Below, in pieces: positions 1 through 8,148 of a DNA stretch of 64,000 bases (position 1 is its first letter; the number at the start of each line of letters is the position of its first letter). The stretch is from JBBSUQ01 sp964389755. GTDB lineage: Bacteria; Bacteroidota; Bacteroidia; Flavobacteriales_D; Crocinitomicaceae. The stretch lies in the NCBI GenBank assembly GCA_964389755.1, contig CAYMEW010000007.1:48015-112014 (forward strand), written 5' to 3'. The translations under genes were made by a program, and so were the position numbers. The notes beneath the pieces are model-generated. The model worked only from the letters and a program-made list of their open reading frames with translations. It did not search any database and had not been told where the DNA came from.

Positions 1-533
1 CGGTAGATTTTAATAAAAGGATCGTTGAAGTCCTGCACAGCCTTTTCCTGAGATTGCAGGTCGAGGGAATACTGTCCGCCGGCCAGTACGTAAGCTGCAA
101 AGTTGTTGTAACGCAGCGTTCGAAACTGAAGCATAAGCGGGAAATCGAGGTTCGTGGAGTTGACGCGCTCTTCCAAAAAGAGGTCCTTCTCTTCCGTGGG
201 GTCCGGATTTACAAAGGTGTATTTCAGCGCCCGTTCCTGGAAAGAAAGTGTGGGCAGAAATCGCAGCCGAAGTGCGGGCGTACCAAGTTTCATGGTCGTT
301 ACAATACCGACCTGGCCCCCGGGCTGTGCATCCGTGCTCAGGCTTTTTAGCCCGTACTTTTCGTAGGCATCAATCTTCTGGTAAGTCGTGAACGAAGCGG
401 AATTGATCCCGAGCATAAAGCCGAAATGAATAAAGCGTTCATCGAATTTTCGGTAGTTCCAGGGCTTTTCCATTTGTGAAAAGGCGCTGAAAGAAATGAG
501 TACGAGTAAGCCTGCGATGCCTGTTCTGAACAT
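1..533 (-). CDS. porT: PorT-family outer membrane protein, type IX secretion (3' end outside window)
   Basis: The first 177 codons are present and the C-terminus lies beyond the window edge. The protein begins MFRTGIAGLLVLISFSAFSQ, a signal peptide with a cleavage site after FSQ. It continues as alternating strands (FIHFGFMLGINSASF, LRLRFLPTLSFQE, FAAYVLAGGQYSLD) typical of a small outer membrane beta-barrel. PorT (SprT in gliding species) is required for type IX secretion, which exports and anchors surface proteins in Bacteroidota. Known family context agrees: porT commonly follows ubiE, as here, with a 40 bp gap. The start is the ATG at 531-533, just before the signal peptide. The assignment rests on the combination of barrel, signal peptide and ubiE neighbour. 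Confidence 0.85.
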   Translation of the reverse strand, partial: MFRTGIAGLLVLISFSAFSQMEKPWNYRKFDERFIHFGFMLGINSASFTTYQKIDAYEKYGLKSLSTDAQPGGQVGIVTTMKLGTPALRLRFLPTLSFQERALKYTFVNPDPTEEKDLFLEERVNSTNLDFPLMLQFRTLRYNNFAAYVLAGGQYSLDLQSQEKAVQDFNDPFIKIY

Positions 534-573
534 AGTTTTCAAAACGGGATTTAAAATTGAATATTTTATGTAC

Positions 574-1308
574 TTATTTTTTAATTCCACTGTAAATGGT
601 TGCGATTCCACCTGAAACAAGTTGTGACGACACCGACTGATACCCCAGTTTTCGGAGAATAGCTTCAAAATCGGCTCCTTCCGGAAAAGCCTTTACGGAT
701 TCGGGAAGGTAAGCATAGGCACTGGCATCTTTGGAGATCTTGCGCCCAAAGAACGGGATCAGGTATTTCGAATAGAAATTGAAGGATTGTTTTACCGGAA
801 AGCGTTTCGGTTTGGAGAATTCAAGGATAATGATCTTTCCGCCCGGTCTTACCACGCGTAACATTTCCGACAGTCCTTTTTCGAGGTTTTCGAAGTTACG
901 CACGCCAAAGCCCACCGTGAGCGCATCGAAGTAATTGTCTTCAAATGGCAGATTTTCCGAGTCGCCCAGTTCCATGCGTACAACCTTGTCAAAACCTTTC
1001 CGTTTCATTTTCTCGCGACCGACCTGCAACATTCCTTCGGAAATATCCATTCCGACCACTTCTGCCGGTTTGAGTTTCAATAGCGCGATCGCGAAATCAC
1101 CGGTTCCGGTAGCAATGTCGAGGATGCGCTGCGGCTTTATTTCGCGCAGCAGGGCCACGGACTTTCTTCGCCAGATCTTATCAATGCCGAGCGACAGAAA
1201 GTGGTTGAGAAAATCGTAGCGTTTTGAAATGTTATTGAACATTTCGGCTACTTCTTCCTTTTTCGAGCGATCCGCACGGTTATACGGTTTTACTTCTTTT
1301 TTGTCCAT
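574..1308 (-). CDS. ubiE: Demethylmenaquinone methyltransferase UbiE/MenG
   Basis: This 244-residue class I SAM methyltransferase catalyses the C-methylation of demethylmenaquinone, the last step of menaquinone synthesis. The family N-terminus (VAEMFNNISKRYDFLNHFLSLG, residues about 20-41) is present. SAM motif I follows at residues 62-73 (ILDIATGTGDFA), and the UbiE signature GVRNFENLEKGLSEMLRV at about 135-152. Length is normal. Only 5 bases separate it from the upstream trkH, so it is co-transcribed in the leftward operon that continues into porT. Bacteroidota make menaquinone rather than ubiquinone, so the menaquinone reaction is the relevant one. Confidence 0.95.
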   Translation of the reverse strand: MDKKEVKPYNRADRSKKEEVAEMFNNISKRYDFLNHFLSLGIDKIWRRKSVALLREIKPQRILDIATGTGDFAIALLKLKPAEVVGMDISEGMLQVGREKMKRKGFDKVVRMELGDSENLPFEDNYFDALTVGFGVRNFENLEKGLSEMLRVVRPGGKIIILEFSKPKRFPVKQSFNFYSKYLIPFFGRKISKDASAYAYLPESVKAFPEGADFEAILRKLGYQSVSSQLVSGGIATIYSGIKK

Positions 1309-1313
1309 ATCAG

Positions 1314-3143
1314 TTATCCGACCATCGTGTGGCCCGTTGGATATTTGTAATTCGTACTGAGCACGCGTTTACCGACGAGGTATGCGAGTGTGAGCGTTCC
1401 GACACGTCCCACGAACATCCCGATGATAAGCACGTATTTTCCTCCCGTGGATATTTCGGGCGTAAGGCCGGTAGTCAGCCCAACGGTACTGGCTGCCGAC
1501 ACATGTTCAAAAACGATATCCATGAAGTTATATTTTCCGGACACGATGAGATCCGATTCGGTAATAGCCAGCGCAAAAGGACCGATGATGTTCAGAAGGA
1601 TGAAGAACACGAATACGGCATATGCCTTTAATACCGTATCGTTGGGAATGGTGCGTTTAAAGAGCTCCGTGTTCTTTTTCCCTTTGACGGTAGAAATGAT
1701 CGAAGCACACAAGATCGCAAAGGTCGAGGTACGGATACCACCGCCGGCCGATCCCGAGGAAGCACCCACAAACATCAGGAAAAGGAAAATGATGATCACC
1801 GGCATGGAGAGCGCCGCGGTATCCACGACGTTAAAACCCGCATTTCGCGTGGTGACCGACTGGAAAACCGCAGTTACAATATCTCCGAAGGCACTGTCGT
1901 GCTTCATCGTGTTGTTGTATTCGAAGATGTAAAATACAGTGGCACCGAGAACAAGCAGCCCGAGTGTGAAATAAAGCGAGATCTTGGTCCCGAATTCGAT
2001 GGTTTTCCAGGGATGGATCATGCGGCTGCGCAGTCTTTTGATCTCGAAAAGGTCGAAGAGGTAGATCATCCCAAAACCGCCGATAAAGATCAACAGCGCG
2101 AATACGAGGTGTACAAAATGATTGTCCACGACATCCGGGTGCATCAGTCCGCCCGGAAGCAGGGAAAGTCCGCCGTTGTTAAAGGCCGAGATCGAATGGA
2201 ACACGGCCTGGTAAAGTCGTTCGCCGCTGTCGGCAAAAACGCCTTTGTCCCCGAAACCGATGTAAAGCAGGATGATCCCGATCACTTCGATCGATGCCAC
2301 CCAAACGACGATCTTCGCCAGCATGGAATCGGTCTTGATAATGGAATCGCGGTTTACGAAATCTTCAATAACCTCGTGGTATTTGATCCCGACACCAAAC
2401 TTCGCCACGACGAGCATAATGGCACCAAACGCAATGGTGTTAAGTCCGCCAAGTTGCATCAGTAACATAACGACTACCTGCCCTTTTCGCGTGAGCGTGG
2501 TTGAAATATCCACTGTTGAAAGACCGGTGGTACTAACCGAAGACATTGACGTGAACAGGGAGTCCGTAAAATTCATCCCGCCTTCGATCAGACTCATTTC
2601 GGGGAGCATCAGCAGGCCGGTCCCGATAGCCACCATCAACGCGATGGAAACCGTAAAGAGCAGGGCCGGGTGAATCTTAAACCAGGGTTTGAAGTTACTC
2701 TGTTTAAAAAGGTTCTGGAGTACGATCAGGAAGACATAAACCTGTACAAAGACCAGTGAGAATTCGTTGAAATCCTCGATTCCAATAGCCTGAGCAAGTG
2801 GTTGCAGCAGCAAAACGCCGAAGACATTGTAAGAGATTCCTTCGATGAGCAGGATGCCCATAATTACGGCTTCGAACCAGTTATTCTTCAGGAACTGTTT
2901 GGGATCGAAGGTGTAAAATATCTTGGCAAGGAAGCGGAAAATATAGAAGCCGAAGCTGTATTGAAGCAGGGTAAAACAGAACTTTTTTTCGGCGAGAGTC
3001 AGTGGAAACCCGAAATAATACAACAGGACCCCGATCGAACCGAGGGAGACAAGTACGTAGAGCAGGCTCAACAAACGAAGGACGAGTGTCTTCGAATCGT
3101 AAATAAATAAATTGATCCGTTCCCGTATCTCCCTTACTGTCAT
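1314..3143 (-). CDS. trkH: TrkH/KtrB-family potassium transporter, long form
   Basis: A 609-residue polytopic membrane protein of the Trk/Ktr family, which imports potassium across the inner membrane. The four pore loops with their filter glycines are visible: STTGLST (about 204-210), NNGGLS (322-327), TTRNAGFN (431-438) and STVGLTTG (552-559). It also carries the GSAGGGIRT segment near residue 464. About 150 extra N-terminal residues with further hydrophobic segments precede the core, making it longer than the second TrkH in this window (55698-57263). The start overlaps the stop of the heptose kinase gene by 4 bases (ATGA). No TrkA/KtrA gating subunit lies next to it, so its partner must be encoded elsewhere, possibly the TrkA at 57273. 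Confidence 0.93.
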   Translation of the reverse strand: MTVREIRERINLFIYDSKTLVLRLLSLLYVLVSLGSIGVLLYYFGFPLTLAEKKFCFTLLQYSFGFYIFRFLAKIFYTFDPKQFLKNNWFEAVIMGILLIEGISYNVFGVLLLQPLAQAIGIEDFNEFSLVFVQVYVFLIVLQNLFKQSNFKPWFKIHPALLFTVSIALMVAIGTGLLMLPEMSLIEGGMNFTDSLFTSMSSVSTTGLSTVDISTTLTRKGQVVVMLLMQLGGLNTIAFGAIMLVVAKFGVGIKYHEVIEDFVNRDSIIKTDSMLAKIVVWVASIEVIGIILLYIGFGDKGVFADSGERLYQAVFHSISAFNNGGLSLLPGGLMHPDVVDNHFVHLVFALLIFIGGFGMIYLFDLFEIKRLRSRMIHPWKTIEFGTKISLYFTLGLLVLGATVFYIFEYNNTMKHDSAFGDIVTAVFQSVTTRNAGFNVVDTAALSMPVIIIFLFLMFVGASSGSAGGGIRTSTFAILCASIISTVKGKKNTELFKRTIPNDTVLKAYAVFVFFILLNIIGPFALAITESDLIVSGKYNFMDIVFEHVSAASTVGLTTGLTPEISTGGKYVLIIGMFVGRVGTLTLAYLVGKRVLSTNYKYPTGHTMVG

Positions 3144-4129
3144 TTAAGCATGAGATTTTGTATTTCTTCCATCAGTTCTGTGCGATCCACCGATACCACC
3201 CCGCTTTTTTCACATACCAGTCCGCCGGCAATGTTGGCGATTCCGGCGATCTCTTCCGGTGAAAGTCCGGAAACGAGACAAAGTGTCGCCACGGCAATCA
3301 CTGTATCTCCCGCACCGCTTACATCTGAAATATTGCGTACGTGTGCTTTTTCACGGTGAAAAGTATTCGGTCCGGCAATTACGACGCCATGTTCCGAAAG
3401 TGTAACAAGCGTGTAGGCATGCTTCAATTTTTCGTGCAGTTTCCCAATCGCTTGCTGCAGGTCTTCATCCGAGGTTGCCGAAACGCGCATCCCGAGTCCT
3501 TCCCGCAATTCTTTTAAGTTCGGTTTGAAAAGACTTACGTTTCGGTAAGCAAAAAAGTTTGCTTTCTTCGGATCTACCGTTGTAGCAATATTTTGTTCGT
3601 TGGCAAAAGCGATCACTGATTCGATCAGCGAGGCCGTCAGTACGCCTTTGTTATAATCTTCAAAAATAATGGCATCGATCTTATCCGTTTCGTGGATCTC
3701 GCGAATGCGCCGTAGCAGTTGCGTTTCCTCTTCCGTGCTGATGTCATCCGTTTGTTCATCATCGATGCGCAGTAATTGCTGATTTCCGCCGAGGACACGC
3801 GTTTTAACGGTTGTTTTGCGCGTGTAGCTGAACACCATTCCGGCACAATCCACGCCGTATTCGGCAAAAAGATTCCCGATCAGATTCCCGCTGGTATCGT
3901 CACCCACCACGGAGCAAACGATCGCGCGGGCGCCCAGTGCATTGAGGTTGAGTGCCACATTGGCAGCCCCTCCGAGCCTGTTTTCCGTTTTCTCGTAATC
4001 GACTACCGGCACCGGTGCTTCGGGACTTACGCGGGAAACACGTCCGTGCACATAGGAATCTACCATTACATCACCGAGCACGATGATCCTTTTTTGTTCA
4101 AATCCGTTGAAAATCTCCGGCGTGTTCAT
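3140..4129 (-). CDS. rfaE1: D-glycero-beta-D-manno-heptose-7-phosphate kinase-like PfkB protein
   Basis: A 329-residue PfkB/ribokinase-family kinase matching the N-terminal (kinase) half of HldE/RfaE. Diagnostic blocks are RVSPEAPVPV (about 33-42), NRLGGAANVALNL (51-63), the basic stretch RKTTVKTRVL (104-113) and the C-terminal catalytic motif DVSGAGDTV (269-277) with the base Asp. The family phosphorylates heptose-7-phosphate in ADP-heptose synthesis for LPS. The nucleotidyltransferase half of bifunctional HldE is absent, so that step needs a separate gene. It overlaps aminotransferase upstream by 1 base (TGATG) and trkH downstream by 4 bases, so translation is probably coupled. Substrate identity is from family resemblance only. 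Confidence 0.9.
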   Translation of the reverse strand: MNTPEIFNGFEQKRIIVLGDVMVDSYVHGRVSRVSPEAPVPVVDYEKTENRLGGAANVALNLNALGARAIVCSVVGDDTSGNLIGNLFAEYGVDCAGMVFSYTRKTTVKTRVLGGNQQLLRIDDEQTDDISTEEETQLLRRIREIHETDKIDAIIFEDYNKGVLTASLIESVIAFANEQNIATTVDPKKANFFAYRNVSLFKPNLKELREGLGMRVSATSDEDLQQAIGKLHEKLKHAYTLVTLSEHGVVIAGPNTFHREKAHVRNISDVSGAGDTVIAVATLCLVSGLSPEEIAGIANIAGGLVCEKSGVVSVDRTELMEEIQNLMLK

Positions 4130-5322
4130 CAGTTCAGTTTTTGCAGCGCTTTTTTGACGCGATCCATGGCTTCTATCAGCGTTTCTTCGGAGGCTGCATA
4201 CGAAATCCGGATACAGTTCGGATCTCCGAAAGCTTCCCCGGAAACGAGTCCCACGAGTGCTTCGGCGAGCAGATACATCGCCAGATCTTCGGAAGTTTCG
4301 ATCCGTGTTTCGCCGTTTTTCTTTCCAAAGAATGAACTGATGTCCGCAAAAATATAGAACGCACCTTCCGGTGTATTGGTCTTCACGCCTTCCATTTCAT
4401 CAAGCAGGCCGAGTACGAGGTCACGACGCCGGTGAAATGCCGAGATCATCTCGTTCAGCACGGAAGGATCGGCCTCCACGGCCGCAATGGCTGCTCGCTG
4501 TGTTATCGAACTGGTAGCTGAGGTAAACTGACCCTGTACTTTCGTACACGCGTCTGCAATCATTTTTGATGCCCCGAGGTATCCCAGTCGCCAGCCGGTC
4601 ATCGCCCAGGCTTTCGAAACACCGTTTATGGTCACTACCTGGTCGAAGATCGCATCGAATTGTGCGAGGCTTTCGTGTTTTCCTTTGAAGTTGATATGTT
4701 CGTAGATCTCATCGGAGATCACCACCAGGTGCGGGTATTTTTCAATAACACCGGCCAGTTCCTTCAGTTCATCTTTCGAATAGACCGAACCGGTCGGGTT
4801 ACAGGGCGTGGAAAAGATCATCATTTTCGACTTATCCGTGATTGCTTTGTCCAGTTGCGCTCCTGTAATCTTAAAATCGCTTTCGATGCCCGCATGGACG
4901 ATCACCGGTTCTCCGCCTGCCATTTTCACGATCTCGACGTAAGAAACCCAGTACGGTGCCGGGATGATCACCTCATCGCCCGGGTTAATGATACTCATCA
5001 CAACATTGGCGATACTTTGCTTGGCGCCGGTGGAAACGACGATCTGATCTTTGGTATAATTCAGCCCGTTATCCCGTCTGAACTTTTTTGCAATACTTTC
5101 ACGAAGGTCATCGTAGCCCGGAACGGGCGTATACATGGTGTAGTTCTGATCAATGGCGGTACGTGCGGCATCTTTAATAAAATCCGGCGTGAAAAAATCC
5201 GGTTCCCCGAGACTAAGCGAGATTACATCCTTTCCCTGGGCTTTCAATTCGCGGCTTTTTCGCGACATCGCGATGGTGGCTGATTCTTCCATCGATAAAA
5301 GTCTGTCCGATAATTTTATCAT
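4129..5322 (-). CDS. Class I PLP-dependent aminotransferase (aspartate aminotransferase type)
   Basis: A 397-residue fold-type I aminotransferase. The PLP Schiff-base lysine is Lys237 in SKAWAMTGWRLGY, NPTG lies at 175-178, and the substrate-carboxylate arginine is in the C-terminal CIRISYAAS segment. The N-terminal SLGEPDFFTPDFI block is typical of the AspC/Ib subgroup that transfers amino groups between aspartate (or aromatic/prephenate substrates) and 2-oxoglutarate. It is the first gene of the leftward five-gene operon and has a good TAGTTTTG -7 box about 25 bases upstream (5348-5355). Exact substrate cannot be read from sequence. Confidence 0.92.
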   Translation of the reverse strand: MIKLSDRLLSMEESATIAMSRKSRELKAQGKDVISLSLGEPDFFTPDFIKDAARTAIDQNYTMYTPVPGYDDLRESIAKKFRRDNGLNYTKDQIVVSTGAKQSIANVVMSIINPGDEVIIPAPYWVSYVEIVKMAGGEPVIVHAGIESDFKITGAQLDKAITDKSKMMIFSTPCNPTGSVYSKDELKELAGVIEKYPHLVVISDEIYEHINFKGKHESLAQFDAIFDQVVTINGVSKAWAMTGWRLGYLGASKMIADACTKVQGQFTSATSSITQRAAIAAVEADPSVLNEMISAFHRRRDLVLGLLDEMEGVKTNTPEGAFYIFADISSFFGKKNGETRIETSEDLAMYLLAEALVGLVSGEAFGDPNCIRISYAASEETLIEAMDRVKKALQKLN

Positions 5323-5347
5323 GTCTGTACGTACAATTTTTCAAACA

Positions 5348-5355
5348 CAAAACTA
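5348..5355 (-). promoter_or_regulatory. -7 promoter box TAGTTTTG for the aminotransferase operon
   Basis: Reading leftward, TAGTTTTG matches the Bacteroidota housekeeping -7 consensus TAnnTTTG. It lies 25 bases before the ATG at 5322. No clear -33 TTTG is visible at the usual distance. It would drive aminotransferase-rfaE1-trkH-ubiE-porT. Confidence 0.6.
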
Positions 5356-5463
5356 CGTATATTGTTTTTAACAGGGCATTGAACAATCAAAAAAACAGAC
5401 TTGTTACAGGAAGCATAGAGCAGCACATTTTGGACGGATGGCATGTTCATTTGAGAAATCGTT

Positions 5464-5471
5464 TATTTTTG
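5464..5471 (+). promoter_or_regulatory. -7 promoter box TATTTTTG for the acyltransferase pair
   Basis: A perfect TAnnTTTG box ending 6 bases before the ATG at 5478. This fixes 5478 as the translation start, because the in-frame TTG at 5379 lies upstream of the predicted transcription start. The transcript would have almost no leader. Confidence 0.7.
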
Positions 5472-5477
5472 CAGCAG

Positions 5478-6308
5478 ATGGAGGAGCAAAAATTCATTGA
5501 TATTCGCAGACTGATCGCGAGTAAGAACCCGAAACTACTGAAATGGATCCCGGGCTTCGTGATCGGCTACCTGAAGCGCGTACTGCACCAGGAAGAGATC
5601 AATCAATTCCTGAAAGAGAACAAAGACAAGAAAAACGAGGCATTTTGCGATGCCGTACTCAATTATTTCAATGTTCAGCTTGAAACGGAAGGACTTGAGA
5701 ACGTTCCGGACCAGGGACGCATCGTGCTTGCAATGAACCATCCGCTGGGCGGTATGGACGCCATGGCACTCGTTTCGGTACTTCAGCACAAACGGACAGA
5801 TCTGAAATTCATCGTGAACGACCTGTTGATGAACCTCGAGAATCTCAAAGACCTCTTCGTGGGAGTAGACAAGCACGCGCGCAACTCAGGCAGTGTCCGC
5901 GATCAGATCCAGCAATTGTTTGAGTCGGATCAGGCGATCTGCATTTTCCCGGCAGGGCTCGTAAGCCGCAAGACGCACGGCGAAGTGCGTGACCTGGAAT
6001 GGAAAAAGACCTTCGTCACGCTATCACGCAAGACCGACCGGACAATTATACCGGTTTTCATCGACGGGACGCTTTCAAAGTCCTTTTACAGGCTCGCGAA
6101 TTTCCGTAAAAAACTCGGCATCAAAGCGAATATCGAAATGCTCTATCTTTCCGACGAGTTATTCAAACAGCGCAACAAACGCATGAAACTTATTTTCGGA
6201 AAACCGATTTATGCCGGGGATCTGGATCCTGATAAAAATGACCGGGAAATCGCCGGTGAGATCCGGGAAGTCGTTTATAAACTCCCGAACCAAGGTAATC
6301 TGTCATGA
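5478..6308 (+). CDS. PlsC-like O-acyltransferase, probable aminolipid second acylation (GlsA/OlsF-N type)
   Basis: A 276-residue acyltransferase of the LPLAT/PlsC superfamily. The catalytic block is NHPLGGMDA (residues about 87-95), a one-residue-longer version of the usual HxxxxD motif. The substrate-binding block FPAGLVSRK lies at about 163-171. The gene overlaps the next one by 4 bases (ATGA); the partner resembles OlsB/GlsB N-acyltransferases. In known systems, OlsF of Flavobacterium and Serratia carries a PlsC-like N-terminal half and an OlsB-like C-terminal half, and Bacteroides GlsA/GlsB are separate proteins. I infer this gene does the O-acylation of a mono-acylated glycine, serine or ornithine lipid. 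A role in ordinary phosphatidic acid synthesis cannot be excluded. The start is set by the promoter box 6 bases upstream. Confidence 0.75.
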   Translation: MEEQKFIDIRRLIASKNPKLLKWIPGFVIGYLKRVLHQEEINQFLKENKDKKNEAFCDAVLNYFNVQLETEGLENVPDQGRIVLAMNHPLGGMDAMALVSVLQHKRTDLKFIVNDLLMNLENLKDLFVGVDKHARNSGSVRDQIQQLFESDQAICIFPAGLVSRKTHGEVRDLEWKKTFVTLSRKTDRTIIPVFIDGTLSKSFYRLANFRKKLGIKANIEMLYLSDELFKQRNKRMKLIFGKPIYAGDLDPDKNDREIAGEIREVVYKLPNQGNLS

Positions 6309-7225
6309 AAGAAATTATAGCACCCATTGACCGCTCCCTGCTGAAGGAGGAACTCAACAAAGACCGTTTCGTACGCAAAACACGTAAGGGAGATAATGAA
6401 ATATACATTGTAAACGATCACAATGCCCCCGGGGTATTACGCGAGATCGGCCGGCTGCGGGAAGTGACCTTCCGCGCAAGTGGCGGTGGTACGGGTGAAG
6501 AGATCGATCTTGATGAATTCGACAGCGGCCCTTTTGCCTACGAACAACTCGTTGTATGGTCGCCCGAAGACGAAGAGATCATCGGCGGATATCGCTTTAT
6601 CCCGTGTAAGAACGTGTTGGAAGCGGACCCGAAGGAAGTCCACCTGTCAACCGCGCATTACTTCGATTTCAGTGAACGCTTTATCCGCGAGTATCTGCCG
6701 TATACTATCGAACTGGGACGCAGCTGGGTGCAGCCGTTGTTTCAGCCTTCTCAAAACCCGCGGAAGGGACTTTACGCGCTTGACAATATCTGGGACGGGC
6801 TCGGTGCGCTGACAATCCTCTACCCGGATGTGCGCTATTTTTTCGGGAAAGTTACGATGTACCCGAACTACAACCGCGAAAGTCGCAATTTCCTGCTGAA
6901 TTTCATGAACCACTATTTCCCCGACCGCGAAGGACTCATGGAACCCTATCATCCGCTGGATTACGATCGCGACCAAAAGGAAGTGGAGGAACAACTGGAC
7001 GGACTGGAATTCCGGGAAGGATTCAAAGTACTCAATACGTATGTACGCGAGCGCAACGAGATCATTCCGCCACTCGTGAACATTTACATGAACCTTTCGC
7101 CGACGATGAAAACCTTCGGTACAGCGGTGAATCACGAGTTCGGACACGTGGAGGAAACCGGCATTCTGGTTACCATTGCAGACATTTATCCCGACAAGAA
7201 AGAACGTCATATTGCGACAATGTAA
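6305..7225 (+). CDS. OlsB/GlsB-like N-acyltransferase (GNAT fold, Acetyltransf_5 type)
   Basis: A 306-residue protein of the group often annotated as hemolysin or GNAT acetyltransferase. Typical blocks are REVTFRASGGGTGEEIDLDEFD (about 51-72; the substrate and acyl-binding start of the fold), IIGGYRF (about 94-100) and ELGRSWV (about 139-145), the latter two being OlsB family signatures. OlsB/GlsB enzymes transfer a 3-hydroxyacyl chain from ACP to the amino group of ornithine or glycine, the first step of phosphorus-free aminolipid synthesis. The 4-base overlap with the upstream O-acyltransferase suggests translational coupling and one pathway. The head-group amino acid cannot be told from sequence. 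Confidence 0.75.
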   Translation: MKEIIAPIDRSLLKEELNKDRFVRKTRKGDNEIYIVNDHNAPGVLREIGRLREVTFRASGGGTGEEIDLDEFDSGPFAYEQLVVWSPEDEEIIGGYRFIPCKNVLEADPKEVHLSTAHYFDFSERFIREYLPYTIELGRSWVQPLFQPSQNPRKGLYALDNIWDGLGALTILYPDVRYFFGKVTMYPNYNRESRNFLLNFMNHYFPDREGLMEPYHPLDYDRDQKEVEEQLDGLEFREGFKVLNTYVRERNEIIPPLVNIYMNLSPTMKTFGTAVNHEFGHVEETGILVTIADIYPDKKERHIATM

Positions 7226-7231
7226 GCATGC

Positions 7232-7268
7232 AAAAAAGCTGTCCCCCCGAAGGCGAACAGCTTAAAAA
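7232..7268. terminator. Bidirectional Rho-independent terminator between converging genes
   Basis: Stem AAGCTGT / ACAGCTT (7236-7242 with 7257-7263), extended on the minus strand by further G-C and G-U pairs to a TTC loop. A-runs lie on the left and on the right of the stem, giving U-runs in both transcripts. It ends the acyltransferase operon (+) and the sigma factor gene (-). Confidence 0.75.
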
Positions 7269-7291
7269 CCACAACCGTAGTATTTACAGGA

Positions 7292-7888
7292 TTAGATCCC
7301 TGTCGTCAGCTGGTACTTATCGATCAGCTTCCGCAAGTTGATCAGCGCATAACGCATTCTTCCGAGCGCTGTATTGATGCTGATATCTTCAAGGTCTGCA
7401 ATATCTTTAAAGGACATATCCTGGAAAATGCGCATCCGTAGAATATCCTTTTGTGCTTTCGGCAGGTGCTCCACGAGTCCGACCATCTGGCTCTCGAGTT
7501 CTTCCCGCGTGATTGCCTCCTCAACGTTCTCCTCATCCAGTTTCAGGAGGGAGAAAATATTGAAATCATCACTGCGCGAAGAGCTTTCGGAGATCATGCG
7601 CATTTTGTTACTGCGACGGAAATGATCGATGATCATGTTGTGCGCAATTCGCATAGCCCAGGGAAGGAACTTTCCTTCTTCGTTATAATTTCCGAGTTTC
7701 AGCACGTTGATGATCTTCACAAAGGTTTCCTGGAAGATGTCTTCCGCGAGTTCCGAATTACGGACCTTCATGAAAATGTAACGGTACATTTTATCCTTGT
7801 GCCTTAAAAGCAATGTTTCGAAGGCTTTTTCGTTACCGTTAATATATGCTGAGATGAGATCACGGTCATCCATTAGATTCATAGACAT
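7292..7888 (-). CDS. ECF-type sigma-70 family sigma factor
   Basis: A 198-residue ECF sigma factor with region 2 (ELAEDIFQETFVKIINVL and FLPWAMRIAHNMIIDHFRRS, about 46-92) and region 4 helix-turn-helix (LPKAQKDILRMRIFQDMSFKDIADLEDISINTALGRM, about 141-177). It directs RNA polymerase to a dedicated promoter set. No anti-sigma factor gene is adjacent. The close match of its RIAHN and FRRSNKMR blocks to widely shared Bacteroidota housekeeping-type ECF factors suggests a core rather than iron-uptake role, but this is inference. An alternative start is the Met at codon 3. It ends at a shared bidirectional terminator. Confidence 0.92.
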   Translation of the reverse strand: MSMNLMDDRDLISAYINGNEKAFETLLLRHKDKMYRYIFMKVRNSELAEDIFQETFVKIINVLKLGNYNEEGKFLPWAMRIAHNMIIDHFRRSNKMRMISESSSRSDDFNIFSLLKLDEENVEEAITREELESQMVGLVEHLPKAQKDILRMRIFQDMSFKDIADLEDISINTALGRMRYALINLRKLIDKYQLTTGI

Positions 7889-8112
7889 AGTATATCACTC
7901 TAAGAGGTTAAACAAATTAAAATCCTAAAAAAGTAAATATATATGCTATAGGCGACCGCTTTTTTTAATGTTTGAACCCGAAAGATACAAATTTCATTCC
8001 ATCTTACAAACTTTTTGACGCCTTTTTTTCAAAGAATGTTAAACTATGCCAATAATCGTAGTAATCCGTTGAGAAGATATCCGGCGAAAGTCCGGCGTAT
8101 CCATCTCTTAAT

Positions 8113-8120
8113 TATCTTTG
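8113..8120 (+). promoter_or_regulatory. -7 promoter box TATCTTTG for uvrA
   Basis: Perfect TAnnTTTG match 28 bases before the uvrA ATG. No LexA-type SOS box is recognisable in the surrounding 260 bp, which otherwise shows only AT-rich sequence between the divergent sigma factor and uvrA. Confidence 0.6.
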
Positions 8121-8148
8121 TAAATTCATTCAAAATTCCCTCCCGGAA

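Noticed and set aside
1390..2465. Long open frames on the opposite strand of trkH and many similar ones elsewhere
   Set aside because: They lie wholly inside genes with clear families, follow the codon bias of the real strand and have no domains.
5379..5477. Upstream TTG start for the PlsC-like gene
   Set aside because: The extra 33 codons have no homology-type features and lie upstream of a perfect -7 box that ends 6 bases before the ATG at 5478.
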